This document shows, piece by piece, positions 19,365 to 28,590 of a stretch of 64,000 nucleotides of DNA. Source of the stretch: Polynucleobacter sp. MWH-S4W17 (GTDB lineage Bacteria; Pseudomonadota; Gammaproteobacteria; Burkholderiales; Burkholderiaceae); NCBI RefSeq assembly GCF_018687535.1, contig NZ_CP061295.1, forward strand, positions 1,178,001-1,242,000, read 5' to 3'. Position 1 is the first letter of the stretch, and each line of letters opens with the position of its first letter. Position numbers and translations under genes: made by a program. A model generated the notes under the pieces. The model was not told the DNA's origin, did not search any database, and saw only the letters and a list, made by a program, of their open reading frames with translations.

Positions 19365-19392
19365 TAAGTCCTTGACGGCGCTCAAGGACTTA
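19365..19392. promoter_or_regulatory. Perfect 11-bp-arm inverted repeat between the fds genes and a lipoprotein gene
   Basis: TAAGTCCTTGA (19365-19375), spacer CGGCGC, TCAAGGACTTA (19382-19392). No T-run follows on either strand, so it is not a standard terminator. On the minus strand TTGAGC and TATAAA lie 19 bases apart across it, so it may be an operator over the formate dehydrogenase promoter. The surrounding 204 bases (19207-19410) hold no gene I can support. Confidence 0.5.
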
Positions 19393-19410
19393 TATAAAGG
19401 GTTTACCCTA

Positions 19411-19635
19411 CTAAAGGAGGGATGGTGAAGGCTGGTCACCAGGAGGCAGGGAGTAGTCCAACTTACGCTCATAGAGCCTATCCTTGTAGCAATCTTGGTA
19501 ACCCTTACTACCAATTTGCCAGCCAATCGAAGTACAGTCGTCCTGGGCTGCTGATTCAATGGAGCCGCAACCCACTAGGCCAAGGCTAGCAATCAATGAG
19601 GCGACAGAAATAATGCGCAATTTTGTTGAATTCAT
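19411..19635 (-). CDS. Small lipoprotein of unknown function
   Basis: A 74-residue lipoprotein starting at ATG 19635 (MNSTKLRIISVASLIASLGL, then VGCGSIESAAQDD). The lipobox LVGC puts the lipidated cysteine near residue 23. The mature part is only about 50 residues and has two cysteines in DDCTSIGWQIG and GYQDCYKDRLYERKLDY that could form a disulfide; it ends in a proline- and serine-rich tail. The start was chosen because an 11-residue extension overlaps the preceding gene and would spoil the signal peptide. It lies 10 bases after the DUF748 gene, so the two are probably one operon. I do not recognise a family. Confidence 0.7.
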   Translation of the reverse strand: MNSTKLRIISVASLIASLGLVGCGSIESAAQDDCTSIGWQIGSKGYQDCYKDRLYERKLDYSLPPGDQPSPSLL

Positions 19636-19645
19636 GACCTCAAGT

Positions 19646-22066
19646 CTACTTGATTCTGATCTCAACATCGAGAGGTATACCCTCTTTTCCTGCCTCTACA
19701 GTCTTCACATCTCCCAGCTGAACACGGTCCTTTAGGCTTGGATCAGCCTTAACCATGAAGCCGTAGGCCGTCTTCGCCCTACTTTTTGCCAATTCCTGAA
19801 GCTCGACATCAGTGATCTCTATCCCAGAAATCAACTCCTCATGCAGTTGCTCATTGCGCTTCTCGCCATCTGGAAGAGTCAAAAGACGTTGACCAAGCTT
19901 GATGCGCCCTATGTATTGGGCATATGCCGCCTTCAGGCCTGACTGCACTTTCGGGTCTGTAAATGATGGAGTGGGCACTGGTTCGCCAGGTGCCAACTTA
20001 AATCCGGCATCTTGCAAAATGGCGCTATCTGCCTTAGCTCTTGCAAGCTCTTTCTTATCCAGCACAGGATCATAAGTACCAATGATCTCTAAGCTCGAGT
20101 TCGGGCGCTTCACCAAATACTCGCCAAATTTTTCCAGGCGATCTTGATCAGCAACCAGGAAGACTGCTTCTCCAGGCACAGCATTTACACCTTCTTCACC
20201 ACCCATTCCTAAAATAGATGCAAGAGCTCTAAATGGTGCTGTTGCTACGTTTGTTAGAACATTACTAATGGCCTGCCAAACCAAACCACTGGCACTAAAT
20301 TCTGGGGAGTCGACATTGCCTGCGATGCGAACCGTTACGTCAATCGTGTCATCAGAGTCTTCTAATAAAGCAATTGCTAAGCCTAGCGGTAATTTTTTGC
20401 CAGTAAAGTCCGGCACCTCATCACCCAGCACCACCTTCTTAATAATGATCTGATTACTTCCATTGAGTTCGCCATCATTGGCTTTGTAATTGAGATTGAG
20501 GTTTAGTCGTCCACTGGTAATTTGATAGCCTGCGAATGTCATCACTGCTGGATTGAAGGCGGTCAGCGGAAGGTTTCTAAAACTCATCAAGATGTCATGA
20601 TTGCGTCGTGGATCATCAAATGATGCTTGACCCTTTACTCGCATACCTCCCGAGCCAGCAACAATACCATCCATCGCCACAGTGGCAAATCGACCAGGAG
20701 TATTGCTAACCCCCAAAAGAGTGGCATTGAACCTCTTCACATCCACCTTGAAATTAGGACGCATCGCCATATCTGAAAAGTACACTTCGCCATTCTTCAG
20801 AAGAGTGGATCGAATATCTAAATTGAATGTGGAGAGAGTGCTTACCTTAGACCCAGCTACAGGCTCGGACTTTAATTCTATTGTTGGCCTGGCAAATAAC
20901 CTTCTAAAGTTTGAGAAGCCCTCTTCATTAATTTCAAATTGCAGGGTTGGTGCATCAATGGCCAACTGATCTATCGCGAGACTATTGTTGGAACCCTGCT
21001 TTAACTTAACTGATTGATATTCAAATTGAAGAATATCTGCCATCTTCCAAACAATCAGAGGATTTTTTTGACCCTTCTCCAGTATTGCTAAGTCTGAAAT
21101 ATGAATATCGCCCGCAACTGAATCAGTCTCACCGCCTATTTTCAAAGTTAGATCGGCGTTCATCAAGCCACTGGTACCGATGAGCTCTTTATTAGCCGGC
21201 AATAGAGCGACGATTGGCGAGGTTGCAAGACTGTGAATTTCTAACTTGCCATTAACTGACTTCGAGCCGGTATTGAAATCCCAGCGTGATCGTATCTCAC
21301 CCTCATCCAACCTCAAGTTGAGCTGCGCGCCTAAGTTACCTGGCTGAGGATTATCCAATCCACCTGTAATAGCAACATGGCGATACGCAATAGTTTTATT
21401 GATTCCAGGTATGAAGAACTGCAAGGCACCAAGATTAAAGTCGTATTGACCACGGACCCCGGTTACCAAACCATTCTTATCGTAATTGGCTACATCAAGC
21501 AACCTCATCGTAAACGGGTTGAGTGATTCTTTTAATTTGCTCGAATCATCCACCAAACTTAGAGAAGCTGAACTGACGATAATTTCATCGACCGATATTT
21601 TGAGAGGCTTCTTGAGCTCTTTGGGATCTGAAGGGGGTATCGCCTTTTCAACGGCGGCAATCAATTCCTGCCAATTCCAGGACCCTGCGTGTATGCCCTT
21701 AGGTAGATTCTTCTCGACCAACACCTTAGGTTCTTCCAGCAAAACCTCATCAAAGCCCAGCTCTCCTATAACCAACTTTGTCCACTTGAGGGTAATTGCC
21801 AGCTTTTTAAATTCCAGTAATTTAGAACCACCCTCTTTTGCCAAGTGAAGGCCATCAAGCTCCACCCTTAGCCGCAATGGAGAAAGACTGAGGTGTTGAT
21901 AGGAGATCTCATAGCCAATCTTCTTGCCATATTCAGTTAGGGACTTTTTAATCAACCCAGGCAGCAACAAATGGCTTCCCAACCAAAATAAGGCCGCCAT
22001 CAGAATAAAAAGTCCCGCCAAACGCAAAGACCATCGCTTTATTTGGGAGTTTGTGAGGGAAAGCAT
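19646..22066 (-). CDS. AsmA-like DUF748 envelope protein
   Basis: Large (806-residue) protein with one N-terminal membrane anchor (about 15-32, LAGLFILMAALFWLGSHLLL) and a long periplasmic region of AsmA/DUF748 type. The pattern SLSPLRLRVELDGLHLAKEG near 60-78, the repeated SxLLKNGEVYFSDMAMRPNF-type strands and GSGGMRVKGQASFDDPRR fit this family. Such proteins are linked to lipid transport between membranes. The C-terminal third (AVFLVADQDRLEKFGEYLVK, then SLEIIGTYDPVLDKKELARAKAD) has an OmpA-like flavour. The gene is divergent from the DUF1080 gene (77 bases between starts) and is followed by a small lipoprotein gene. Confidence 0.85.
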   Translation of the reverse strand: MLSLTNSQIKRWSLRLAGLFILMAALFWLGSHLLLPGLIKKSLTEYGKKIGYEISYQHLSLSPLRLRVELDGLHLAKEGGSKLLEFKKLAITLKWTKLVIGELGFDEVLLEEPKVLVEKNLPKGIHAGSWNWQELIAAVEKAIPPSDPKELKKPLKISVDEIIVSSASLSLVDDSSKLKESLNPFTMRLLDVANYDKNGLVTGVRGQYDFNLGALQFFIPGINKTIAYRHVAITGGLDNPQPGNLGAQLNLRLDEGEIRSRWDFNTGSKSVNGKLEIHSLATSPIVALLPANKELIGTSGLMNADLTLKIGGETDSVAGDIHISDLAILEKGQKNPLIVWKMADILQFEYQSVKLKQGSNNSLAIDQLAIDAPTLQFEINEEGFSNFRRLFARPTIELKSEPVAGSKVSTLSTFNLDIRSTLLKNGEVYFSDMAMRPNFKVDVKRFNATLLGVSNTPGRFATVAMDGIVAGSGGMRVKGQASFDDPRRNHDILMSFRNLPLTAFNPAVMTFAGYQITSGRLNLNLNYKANDGELNGSNQIIIKKVVLGDEVPDFTGKKLPLGLAIALLEDSDDTIDVTVRIAGNVDSPEFSASGLVWQAISNVLTNVATAPFRALASILGMGGEEGVNAVPGEAVFLVADQDRLEKFGEYLVKRPNSSLEIIGTYDPVLDKKELARAKADSAILQDAGFKLAPGEPVPTPSFTDPKVQSGLKAAYAQYIGRIKLGQRLLTLPDGEKRNEQLHEELISGIEITDVELQELAKSRAKTAYGFMVKADPSLKDRVQLGDVKTVEAGKEGIPLDVEIRIK

Positions 22067-22143
22067 CTACTTGTCTTTATAGGTCAATATCAGTAACAAT
22101 GAAAATGAACGCAGAATAATAAATATACCCCCTCAGGAGACCC

Positions 22144-22737
22144 ATGAAAATATTCATCAAAAAACTGGCCTTATCTATTGCATGCCTTGCCGCCCTATCG
22201 ATCGGTAGTGTTGCTAACGCCCAAAGTTCAGACGGGTTTACTGATCTGATTGACGGCGTGAGCTTGAGTGGATGGAACATTATTGGAAGCGCCAACTGGG
22301 TCATTGGTAACGGTATTGTCGAAGGCAATAAACCCAATGGTTTTTTAGTTAGCGCTAAGACTTACAAAAACTTTATCATCAAAGCAGAGTTTTATGCCGA
22401 GCCTAGTACGAATAGCGGTATTTTCATTCGCTGCCAAGACCCTAACAAGGTGAGTCAATCCACTTGTTATGAAATTAATATTTGGGATACCCGTCCTGAA
22501 CAAGCGTATGCAACCGGCGCTATTGTGGATGTTGCCAAAGTTGACCCAGTACCTAAGGCTGGTGGACGCTGGAACACCATGGAGATTATTGCAAATGGCT
22601 CCAACTTTAAGGTCATGATGAATGGTGTGGTCACGGTAGCTAATGGCCAAGATAGCAAATATTCTGAAGGACCTATTGCCCTGCAATCTGCCGGTGGCGT
22701 CATTAAATTTAGAAAGCTACAGATAAAGCCGCTTTAA
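22144..22737 (+). CDS. Secreted DUF1080 (3-keto-disaccharide hydrolase-like) protein
   Basis: A 197-residue exported protein with a clear signal peptide (MKIFIKKLALSIACLAALSI, cut after about residue 26, VANAQ). The rest is a single DUF1080 concanavalin-like domain: FTDLIDGVSLSGWNIIGSAN, NFIIKAEFYAEPSTNSGIFI, YEINIWDTRP, GRWNTMEIIANGSNFKVMMN and a C-terminal GPIALQSAGGVIKFRKLQIK strand. Some relatives hydrolyse 3-keto-disaccharides and others bind sugars; which applies here cannot be told. A GGAG ribosome-binding site (CTCAGGAGACCC) precedes the ATG. It stands alone, with the convergent HTH gene one base after it. Confidence 0.88.
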   Translation: MKIFIKKLALSIACLAALSIGSVANAQSSDGFTDLIDGVSLSGWNIIGSANWVIGNGIVEGNKPNGFLVSAKTYKNFIIKAEFYAEPSTNSGIFIRCQDPNKVSQSTCYEINIWDTRPEQAYATGAIVDVAKVDPVPKAGGRWNTMEIIANGSNFKVMMNGVVTVANGQDSKYSEGPIALQSAGGVIKFRKLQIKPL

Positions 22738-22738
22738 A

Positions 22739-23089
22739 TTATTGAATACTGATTTCGTAGCGATCGCCACATGCCACGGGCCTCAGGGCCTTGGCCTCTT
22801 GGAGCATTTTGACTAAGCCGTAATGAGACATTGTTTTTAGCGTGCGGGATAAGTTCCCTTGCTTTCTTCCGGTAAGCTCTGCCAACTCAGAAATCGATAC
22901 AGGCTTAGTTGCTCTAATGACATGTAAAAGAGCCCTGTTTTCGTCGCTCAATACCTGCGCCAGTGAACGCATCGAGGTAAACCATATCTTCGGATCAGAT
23001 GCCTTTGGTTTTAGATCGCCTTTAGCAATGGCCAAGACGCGTGCCCGAATATCTTTTTGTGATGCAATCCCTATTTTGATGACTTTCAT
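22739..23089 (-). CDS. HTH antitoxin-like DNA-binding protein (HVO_A0114-type)
   Basis: A 116-residue winged-helix protein. The core LAQVLSDENRALLHVIRATK, then PVSISELAELTGRKQGNLSR, then TLKTMSHYGLVKM (about 43-95) is a MarR/ArsR-like helix-turn-helix, as in the HVO_A0114 family often found beside TumE/DUF6516 toxins. Its ATG overlaps the stop of the upstream toxin-like gene as ATGA, so the two are translated together. I read it as the antitoxin and autorepressor. Direct copies of ATGATATA upstream of the operon are plausible binding sites. Confidence 0.75.
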   Translation of the reverse strand: MKVIKIGIASQKDIRARVLAIAKGDLKPKASDPKIWFTSMRSLAQVLSDENRALLHVIRATKPVSISELAELTGRKQGNLSRTLKTMSHYGLVKMLQEAKALRPVACGDRYEISIQ

Positions 23090-23442
23090 ATATCTTTATC
23101 TACCTTTAAGACTTTATCAACATCGACAAAAAAATCACTTAGGAGTTGGTGCGCATCCCTAAACTCATAGACAACGCCTGGGTCACTTGAACTACGATGC
23201 CTGTGATCGAATGCCAATTTTCTACCTGAATAGCCTGCTCTAAGCCTTACCGCATGAGCATTGTCATAACCCAAAATTCGCAAGCCTTTGGGGTTGTGCA
23301 AGGTTAATGAATAGCGCACCCCGTGCGGTACTGCCTCGCTAACAGCTACCTCCCAAGCCTCAATCTTTACCCAGTAACCATCGCCTTGATCAATGACCTC
23401 TTGGTGCAGATCTAAAAGAGTGATAACTCCACGATTTCCCAT
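23086..23442 (-). CDS. TumE/DUF6516-like toxin candidate
   Basis: A 118-residue basic protein. HQEVIDQGDGYWVKIEAWEV followed by VPHGVRYSLTLHNPKGLRIL, GYDNAH, FDHRHRSS and YEFRDAHQLLSDFFVDVDKVL is the pattern of the TumE family of toxin-antitoxin proteins: a small beta domain with a DHRH-like motif and a final helix. It is first in a two-gene unit with an HTH partner, overlapping by four bases. ATG 23442 is the chosen start; a GTG one codon upstream is equally possible. The toxic activity is inferred from family resemblance, not shown by any catalytic motif I can name. Confidence 0.7.
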   Translation of the reverse strand: MGNRGVITLLDLHQEVIDQGDGYWVKIEAWEVAVSEAVPHGVRYSLTLHNPKGLRILGYDNAHAVRLRAGYSGRKLAFDHRHRSSSDPGVVYEFRDAHQLLSDFFVDVDKVLKVDKDI

Positions 23443-23447
23443 CACTC

Positions 23448-23470
23448 ATGATATATCACCAGATGATATA
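23448..23470. promoter_or_regulatory. Repeat operator upstream of the TumE-like module
   Basis: Two direct copies of ATGATATA start at 23448 and 23463, 15 bases apart. The first copy lies within TGATATATCA, a 10-base palindrome (23449-23458). The site sits directly before the toxin start codon and is a likely autorepression site. Confidence 0.45.
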
Positions 23471-23502
23471 CCAAAAGTAACAGCCCCGCTTAAATTATGG
23501 GT

Positions 23503-23808
23503 TTATTTTGCTGGCGGAAAGCCTGCTTTTTGCTCCCACATATTATTAAATACATGGATGATTGGTTTTTCATAAACACCCGCCTTGGTATAGGGCTCAT
23601 CCTTTAACCAAGCTTCCACATCTGCCCTGCTAGGAAAGTCGATTGCGAGCAAGCTACCAACTGTAGTCTTACCGTCATCAGAAGTCATCGGTCCAGCAAA
23701 AGCCATGCGGTCAGAAAGTTGCGCCAAGTAAGCGCGATGCTCTGGTCGGATTTGTACTCGCAAGTCAGCAGTACCAGGCTTATCCATCAACAAAATTGCA
23801 TAGATCAT
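23503..23808 (-). CDS. YciI family protein
   Basis: A 101-residue single-domain YCII protein, a ferredoxin-like fold of uncertain enzymatic role. Typical residues are the opening MIYAILLMDKPGTADLRVQI, RPEHRAYLAQL with the conserved His, MAFAGPMTSDDGKTTVGSLLAIDFPSRADVEAWLKDEPYTKAGVYE in pieces, and PIIHVFN. The Asp of WLKDEPY and the His are conserved in the family. It lies downstream of tRNA-Ser, separated from it by a terminator, and upstream of the TumE-like unit on the same strand, with a 60-base gap to it. Confidence 0.9.
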   Translation of the reverse strand: MIYAILLMDKPGTADLRVQIRPEHRAYLAQLSDRMAFAGPMTSDDGKTTVGSLLAIDFPSRADVEAWLKDEPYTKAGVYEKPIIHVFNNMWEQKAGFPPAK

Positions 23809-23878
23809 GTTTTCTCCATCTTTTAATTGGTTTTATTTTTGAATCTCAATTAGGAAGATATTACGGTAAGTTCCAAAG

Positions 23879-23902
23879 AAAAAACCACCCGAAGGTGGTT
23901 TT
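23879..23902 (-). terminator. Terminator downstream of tRNA-Ser
   Basis: On the minus strand, stem AACCACC/GGTGGTT with a short TTCG-type loop is followed by six T, just after the 3' end of tRNA-Ser. Confidence 0.8.
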
Positions 23903-23911
23903 CTTGATACT

Positions 23912-24002
23912 TGGCGGAAGAGGCGGGATTCGAACCCGCGGTAGGCTATTAACCTACGCACGCTTTCCAGGCGTGTGACTTAAACCGCTCATCCACCCTT
24001 CC
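23912..24002 (-). tRNA. tRNA-Ser(GGA)
   Basis: A 91-base class II tRNA with encoded CCA. Acceptor GGAAGGG pairs with CTCTTCC (one G-T). The anticodon stem CACGC/GCGTG encloses CTGGAAA, giving anticodon GGA, which reads UCC/UCU. A long variable arm (GTAGGTTAATAGCCTAC) follows, then T arm GCGGGTTCGAATCCCGC. Confidence 0.97.
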
Positions 24003-24059
24003 GGAACCGATGATTATACGATTCCCGAAGGGGTTTGGTCTAAATCTTGGTTTAGCTTA

Positions 24060-26033
24060 TTACAGAGACTCTTTGAGCTGGTCCAAGATGTGTGGGTTTT
24101 CCAGGGTGGAGGTGTCTTGAGTCACTTCCTCGCCTTTAGCAATCACACGCAAGAGACGGCGCATGATCTTGCCAGAACGGGTCTTAGGCAAGTTATCACC
24201 GAAACGAACGTCCTTAGGCTTAGCAATCGGGCCAATCTCTTTACCTACCCAGTTACGTAGCTCAGTAGCAAGCTTCTTGGCTTCATCACCAGTTGGGCGA
24301 CCACCTTTCAGAACAACGAATACACAAATAGCTTCACCAGTCAGCTCGTCAGGACGACCCACAACTGCTGCTTCAGCAACCAATGGGTTAGCCACTAAGC
24401 AAGATTCGATTTCCATGGTTCCCATGCGGTGACCAGAAACGTTCAAGACGTCATCGATACGACCAGTAATGGTGAAGTAGCCAGTATCTTTGTTACGGAT
24501 TGCACCGTCACCAGCAAGATACAAAGTACCGCCCAACTCTTCTGGGAAATAAGATTTCACGAAACGATCTGCATCATTCCAAATCGTACGAATCATGGAA
24601 GGCCATGGACGCTTCACAACTAAGATACCGCCTTGACCATTAGGAACGTCTACACCAGCCTCATCCACAATCGCCGCCTGAATACCTGGCAACGGCAATG
24701 TGCATGAACCCGGAATCATTGGGGTTGCACCCGGCAATGGTGAAATCATGTGACCACCAGTTTCTGTTTGCCAGAACGTATCGGCAATCGGGCACTTTGA
24801 ATTACCAACATGCTCGTAGTACCACATCCATGCTTCTGGATTGATTGGCTCCCCTACAGAACCTAGAAGGCGCAGTGATGACAAATCGTAGCTCTTTGGA
24901 TGCACTGCTTCATCGTTGCTCGACGCTTTAATTAATGAACGAATCGCTGTTGGTGCTGTGTAAAAAATGGATGCTTTGTGTTTTTGGATCATGTCCCAGA
25001 AACGGCCAGCATTTGGATAGGTTGGCACACCTTCAAATACGATCTCAGTGGCACCTACAGCGAGTGGGCCATAAGTAATATAAGAGTGACCCGTCACCCA
25101 ACCAATGTCGGCAGTACACCAGAACACATCGTTTGGCTTGATATCAAAGGTCCACTTCATTGTGAGAATGGCCCACAAGAGGTAGCCACCTGTTGAGTGC
25201 TGTACACCCTTTGGCTTACCGGTTGAACCAGATGTGTACAGAATGAATAATGGATGTTCAGCGCTTACCCACTCTGGCTCGCAAGTAGTAGCTTCGTTTG
25301 CTACGATTTCTTGCATCCACACGTCACGCCCTGCTTGCATGGTGACATCAGTACCAGTGCGTTTACTAACTATTACATGCTTAACCTTAGGGCACTCGCC
25401 AGTTGAAAGAGCTTCGTCACAGATTGCTTTGAGTGGCAATGCTTTGCCACCGCGGAACTGGCCATCAGCAGTAATCACTGCAACGGCACCCACGTCCATA
25501 ATGCGGTCACGCAATGCTTGGGCAGAGAAACCACCAAACACTACAGAGTGAATTGCACCAATACGCGCACATGCCTGCATAGCAACAATGCCTTCGATGG
25601 TCATTGCCATGTAAATAATGACGCTGTCACCAGACTTGACGCCCATCTTGCGCAGTGCGTTTGCCATCTTGCAAACACGCTCAAGCATCTCTTTGTAAGT
25701 TACCTTAGTAACTGTGCCGTCATCCGCTTCAAAAATAATGGCTGTCTTATCACCTAAGCCAGCTTCAACTTGGCGATCCAAACAGTTGTATGAAGCATTA
25801 GTGGTGCCATCTTCAAACCATTTGTAGAAAGGCGCCTTGGATTCATCTAAAACCTTTGTAAATGGCTTTTTCCAATAGAGGTTCTCTTTAGCAAGGCGAC
25901 CCCAGAAACCGTCGTAATCTGAATTGGCTTCAGCACAGAGCTTGTTATAAGCCTCCATACCTGGAATTGCCGCACTCTTTACAAAGTCTGCAGGTGGGTT
26001 AAAAACGCGGTTTTCTTGCTTTAATGGTTCCAT
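24060..26033 (-). CDS. acs: Acetyl-coenzyme A synthetase
   Basis: AMP-forming ligase turning acetate, ATP and CoA into acetyl-CoA. The 657 residues are the usual length. Visible motifs are the adenylation P-loop [40 protein letters not shown], the acetate-pocket region [42 protein letters not shown], and the C-terminal [14 protein letters not shown] with the lysine acetylated in relatives. An AGAGGG ribosome-binding site precedes ATG 26033. The gene is divergent from fumarase across 187 bases, and tRNA-Ser lies downstream on the same strand. Confidence 0.97.
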   Translation of the reverse strand: MEPLKQENRVFNPPADFVKSAAIPGMEAYNKLCAEANSDYDGFWGRLAKENLYWKKPFTKVLDESKAPFYKWFEDGTTNASYNCLDRQVEAGLGDKTAIIFEADDGTVTKVTYKEMLERVCKMANALRKMGVKSGDSVIIYMAMTIEGIVAMQACARIGAIHSVVFGGFSAQALRDRIMDVGAVAVITADGQFRGGKALPLKAICDEALSTGECPKVKHVIVSKRTGTDVTMQAGRDVWMQEIVANEATTCEPEWVSAEHPLFILYTSGSTGKPKGVQHSTGGYLLWAILTMKWTFDIKPNDVFWCTADIGWVTGHSYITYGPLAVGATEIVFEGVPTYPNAGRFWDMIQKHKASIFYTAPTAIRSLIKASSNDEAVHPKSYDLSSLRLLGSVGEPINPEAWMWYYEHVGNSKCPIADTFWQTETGGHMISPLPGATPMIPGSCTLPLPGIQAAIVDEAGVDVPNGQGGILVVKRPWPSMIRTIWNDADRFVKSYFPEELGGTLYLAGDGAIRNKDTGYFTITGRIDDVLNVSGHRMGTMEIESCLVANPLVAEAAVVGRPDELTGEAICVFVVLKGGRPTGDEAKKLATELRNWVGKEIGPIAKPKDVRFGDNLPKTRSGKIMRRLLRVIAKGEEVTQDTSTLENPHILDQLKESL

Positions 26034-26163
26034 GCTTCACAGCCCTCTATCTAATAATCAATAATCTAAAATCAACAACAAATGCGAGAAAATGTCGCAA
26101 AATGGCATATTTAGAGTCTCAAGACCTTAGAAGATAAGTGAAAACACTTGGGATTTGCTCTAT

Positions 26164-26189
26164 GGCAAACCCTTAAAATAGGGCAAACC
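26164..26189. promoter_or_regulatory. Direct repeat upstream of fumarase
   Basis: Two copies of GGCAAACC begin at 26164 and 26182, 18 bases apart, each followed within a base or two by CTTA or TTA, 31-57 bases before the fumarase ATG. They could be regulator half-sites. The same intergenic region has a short dyad TGCGA (26083-26087)/TCGCA (26095-26099) nearer acs. No activator gene is adjacent. Confidence 0.3.
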
Positions 26190-26220
26190 TTACTAATAAT
26201 GTGGAAATAAGCAGATAACC

Positions 26221-27744
26221 ATGACCAATATCAAACAAAACGACCTGATTCAAAGCGTTGCGGACGCATTTCAATTCATTTCCTACTACCATCCCAAGGA
26301 CTTTATTACCGCCATGGGCAAGGCTTATGAATTGGAACAAGGTCATGGTGCCAAAGATGCGATTGCCCAAATTTTGACCAACAGCCGTATGTGCGCCGAA
26401 GGTCATCGACCCATGTGCCAAGACACTGGTATTGCCGTAGTCTTCCTCAAGATTGGCATGAATGTTCAATGGCCTGATGCAACGATGAGCGTCACCGATA
26501 TGGTGAATGAGGGTGTGCGTCGCGCTTACCTTAATCCCGACAATATGTTGCGCGCTTCAGTGTTGGCAGATCCAGCAGGCAAACGCAAAAATACTGGCGA
26601 TAACACCCCTGCTGTGATCCATTACGAAATCGTCCCGGGCGATGATGTTGAAGTCATTTGCGCGGCTAAGGGTGGTGGCTCAGAAAATAAAGCCAAGATG
26701 GTCATGCTAAATCCTTCAGATTCAATCGTGGATTGGGTTCTGAAGACCGTGCCTACCATGGGCGCAGGCTGGTGCCCTCCTGGCATCCTCGGCATTGGTA
26801 TTGGCGGCACACCAGAAAAAGCCATGCTCATGGCCAAAGAAGCCTTGATGGGTCCTGTTGATATTCAAGAGCTCATTGAGCGTGGACCTCAAAATCGCGT
26901 TGATGAACTACGACTTGAGCTCTATGAAAAAGTAAACAAACTTGGCATCGGTGCTCAAGGCCTTGGTGGTTTAGCCACTGTGCTCGATATCAAGATCTTG
27001 GATTACCCAACGCATGCTGCTTCATTGCCAGTAGCCATGATTCCGAATTGCGCGGCGACTCGTCATATTCATTTCCATTTACATGGCGATGGCCCTGCAA
27101 AACTCGAAGCACCTTCACTCTCAGATTGGCCAGATGTCACCTGGACACCAGATGTTCAAAAATCCAAGCGCGTGAATTTAGACACCCTCACTGCTGAAGA
27201 AGTGGCTGGTTGGAAACTAGGCGAAACACTATTACTGAACGGCAAGATTTTGACTGGTCGTGACGCCGCTCATAAGCGCATTCAAGACATGCTCGCTAAA
27301 GGTGAAGAATTGCCAGTGAGCTTTAAAAACCGCGTAATCTATTACGTTGGCCCAGTGGATCCAGTACGTGAGGAGGCAGTTGGCCCAGCAGGCCCCACTA
27401 CCGCAACTCGTATGGATAAATTTACTGAGATGATGCTTGCCAAAACTGGCTTGATCTCCATGATTGGTAAAGCTGAGCGTGGACCTGAAGCGATTGAGGC
27501 TATCAAGAAACATAAGTCAGCCTATTTAATGGCTGTTGGTGGCGCTGCCTACTTAGTGTCCAAGGCCATTCAAACTTCTAAAGTAGTTGGCTTTGCTGAT
27601 TTGGGTATGGAAGCGATTTACGAGTTCGATGTCAAAGACATGCCAGTAACCGTTGCGGTGAATTCAGAGGGCATCTCTATGCACAACGAAGGTCCACGCG
27701 AATGGCAAGCGAAGATTGCTGGCATTCCAGTCAAGATTGCTTAA
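26221..27744 (+). CDS. fumA: Class I (iron-sulfur) fumarate hydratase
   Basis: Interconverts fumarate and malate in the TCA cycle using an oxygen-sensitive [4Fe-4S] cluster. The 507 residues hold both parts of a single-chain class I enzyme: an N-terminal alpha domain (about 1-285, with MCAEGHRPMCQDTGIAVVFL, GAGWCPPGILGIGIGGTPEK and MIPNCAATRHIHFHLHGDGP, which carry candidate cluster cysteines) and a C-terminal beta domain (LLLNGKILTGRDAAHKRIQD, YYVGPVDPVREE, GPAGPTTATRMDKFTEMML). It is followed 39 bases later by murI on the same strand. Confidence 0.95.
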   Translation: MTNIKQNDLIQSVADAFQFISYYHPKDFITAMGKAYELEQGHGAKDAIAQILTNSRMCAEGHRPMCQDTGIAVVFLKIGMNVQWPDATMSVTDMVNEGVRRAYLNPDNMLRASVLADPAGKRKNTGDNTPAVIHYEIVPGDDVEVICAAKGGGSENKAKMVMLNPSDSIVDWVLKTVPTMGAGWCPPGILGIGIGGTPEKAMLMAKEALMGPVDIQELIERGPQNRVDELRLELYEKVNKLGIGAQGLGGLATVLDIKILDYPTHAASLPVAMIPNCAATRHIHFHLHGDGPAKLEAPSLSDWPDVTWTPDVQKSKRVNLDTLTAEEVAGWKLGETLLLNGKILTGRDAAHKRIQDMLAKGEELPVSFKNRVIYYVGPVDPVREEAVGPAGPTTATRMDKFTEMMLAKTGLISMIGKAERGPEAIEAIKKHKSAYLMAVGGAAYLVSKAIQTSKVVGFADLGMEAIYEFDVKDMPVTVAVNSEGISMHNEGPREWQAKIAGIPVKIA

Positions 27745-27783
27745 CACCCTAACAACTTCATTACAGAGTAAGCACGGTCAACT

Positions 27784-28590
27784 TTGGCACTCATAGGGGT
27801 ATTTGATTCTGGCGTTGGAGGCTTATCCGTATTGGATGAGGCTCTGCGTCAGCTGCCCCAGCATGACTATATTTATCTTGCTGACTCAGCCAACGCGCCT
27901 TACGGCGAAAAATCGAGCGACTGGATTGCCAAACGCAGCCTCACCCTTTGCGGCTATCTAGCCAGTAAAGGATGCGACGCTATCGTAGTTGCTTGCAATA
28001 CTGCAACTGCTGAAGCGATAAAGCAAATTCGGGAAACGCTTTCTATTCCTATTATTGGTGTTGAGCCAGGCATTAAGCCAGCAGCCATGCAATCGCAAAA
28101 CAATATTGTGGGTGTCCTCGCTACTGAGGCGACTCTTAGGAGCGATAAGTTCAATGCATTATTAAATACCCTTCCAAATGATTGTCAGTTCATTAGACAA
28201 GCTGGCGCAGGACTGGTTCCTTTAATCGAGTCTGGCAATGCGGATAGCGAAGAAACCTTAGAGTTGTTGGCTAAACATCTTGAGCCCATTCAAGATGCAG
28301 GTGCAGATACCTTGGTGCTAGGCTGCACGCACTACCCTTTTTTAAGAAAAGCGATTCGTAAGCTCCTTGGTGAATCCATTACGCTGATTGACACCAGTGA
28401 TGCTGTAGTTAGACAACTCAAAAGGCAGCTTGAGAATCTGCAAGAGGTGATTCCTACCGTGCAGCATGGAGCGGTACTATTCCTGAGCAGTAAAAATGAA
28501 GAATCGCTATTGATGATGGCGCAAGATTTAATGTCTGCTGACTTAACTTCTCATGCAGTTGAAGCACGCATCTTGGGTGAAATGAGATGA
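27784..28590 (+). CDS. murI: Glutamate racemase
   Basis: Cofactor-independent racemase supplying D-glutamate for peptidoglycan. The 268 residues begin IGVFDSGVGGLSVLDEALRQ; the two catalytic cysteines are in VVACNTATA and LGCTHYPFL. YLADSANAPYG and GVEPGIKPAA are also conserved. The start is the TTG at 27784 (M-A-L-I-G-V-F-D-S-G); no ATG is close enough to give the family N-terminus. Its stop overlaps the start of the TonB-like gene by four bases, so cell-wall synthesis and TonB genes share a transcript. Confidence 0.95.
   Translation: MALIGVFDSGVGGLSVLDEALRQLPQHDYIYLADSANAPYGEKSSDWIAKRSLTLCGYLASKGCDAIVVACNTATAEAIKQIRETLSIPIIGVEPGIKPAAMQSQNNIVGVLATEATLRSDKFNALLNTLPNDCQFIRQAGAGLVPLIESGNADSEETLELLAKHLEPIQDAGADTLVLGCTHYPFLRKAIRKLLGESITLIDTSDAVVRQLKRQLENLQEVIPTVQHGAVLFLSSKNEESLLMMAQDLMSADLTSHAVEARILGEMR

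Noticed and set aside
23912..24002. tRNA-Ser as an island attachment site
   Set aside because: No integrase, no repeated 3' end and no shift in gene type are seen around it. The neighbours are housekeeping genes.
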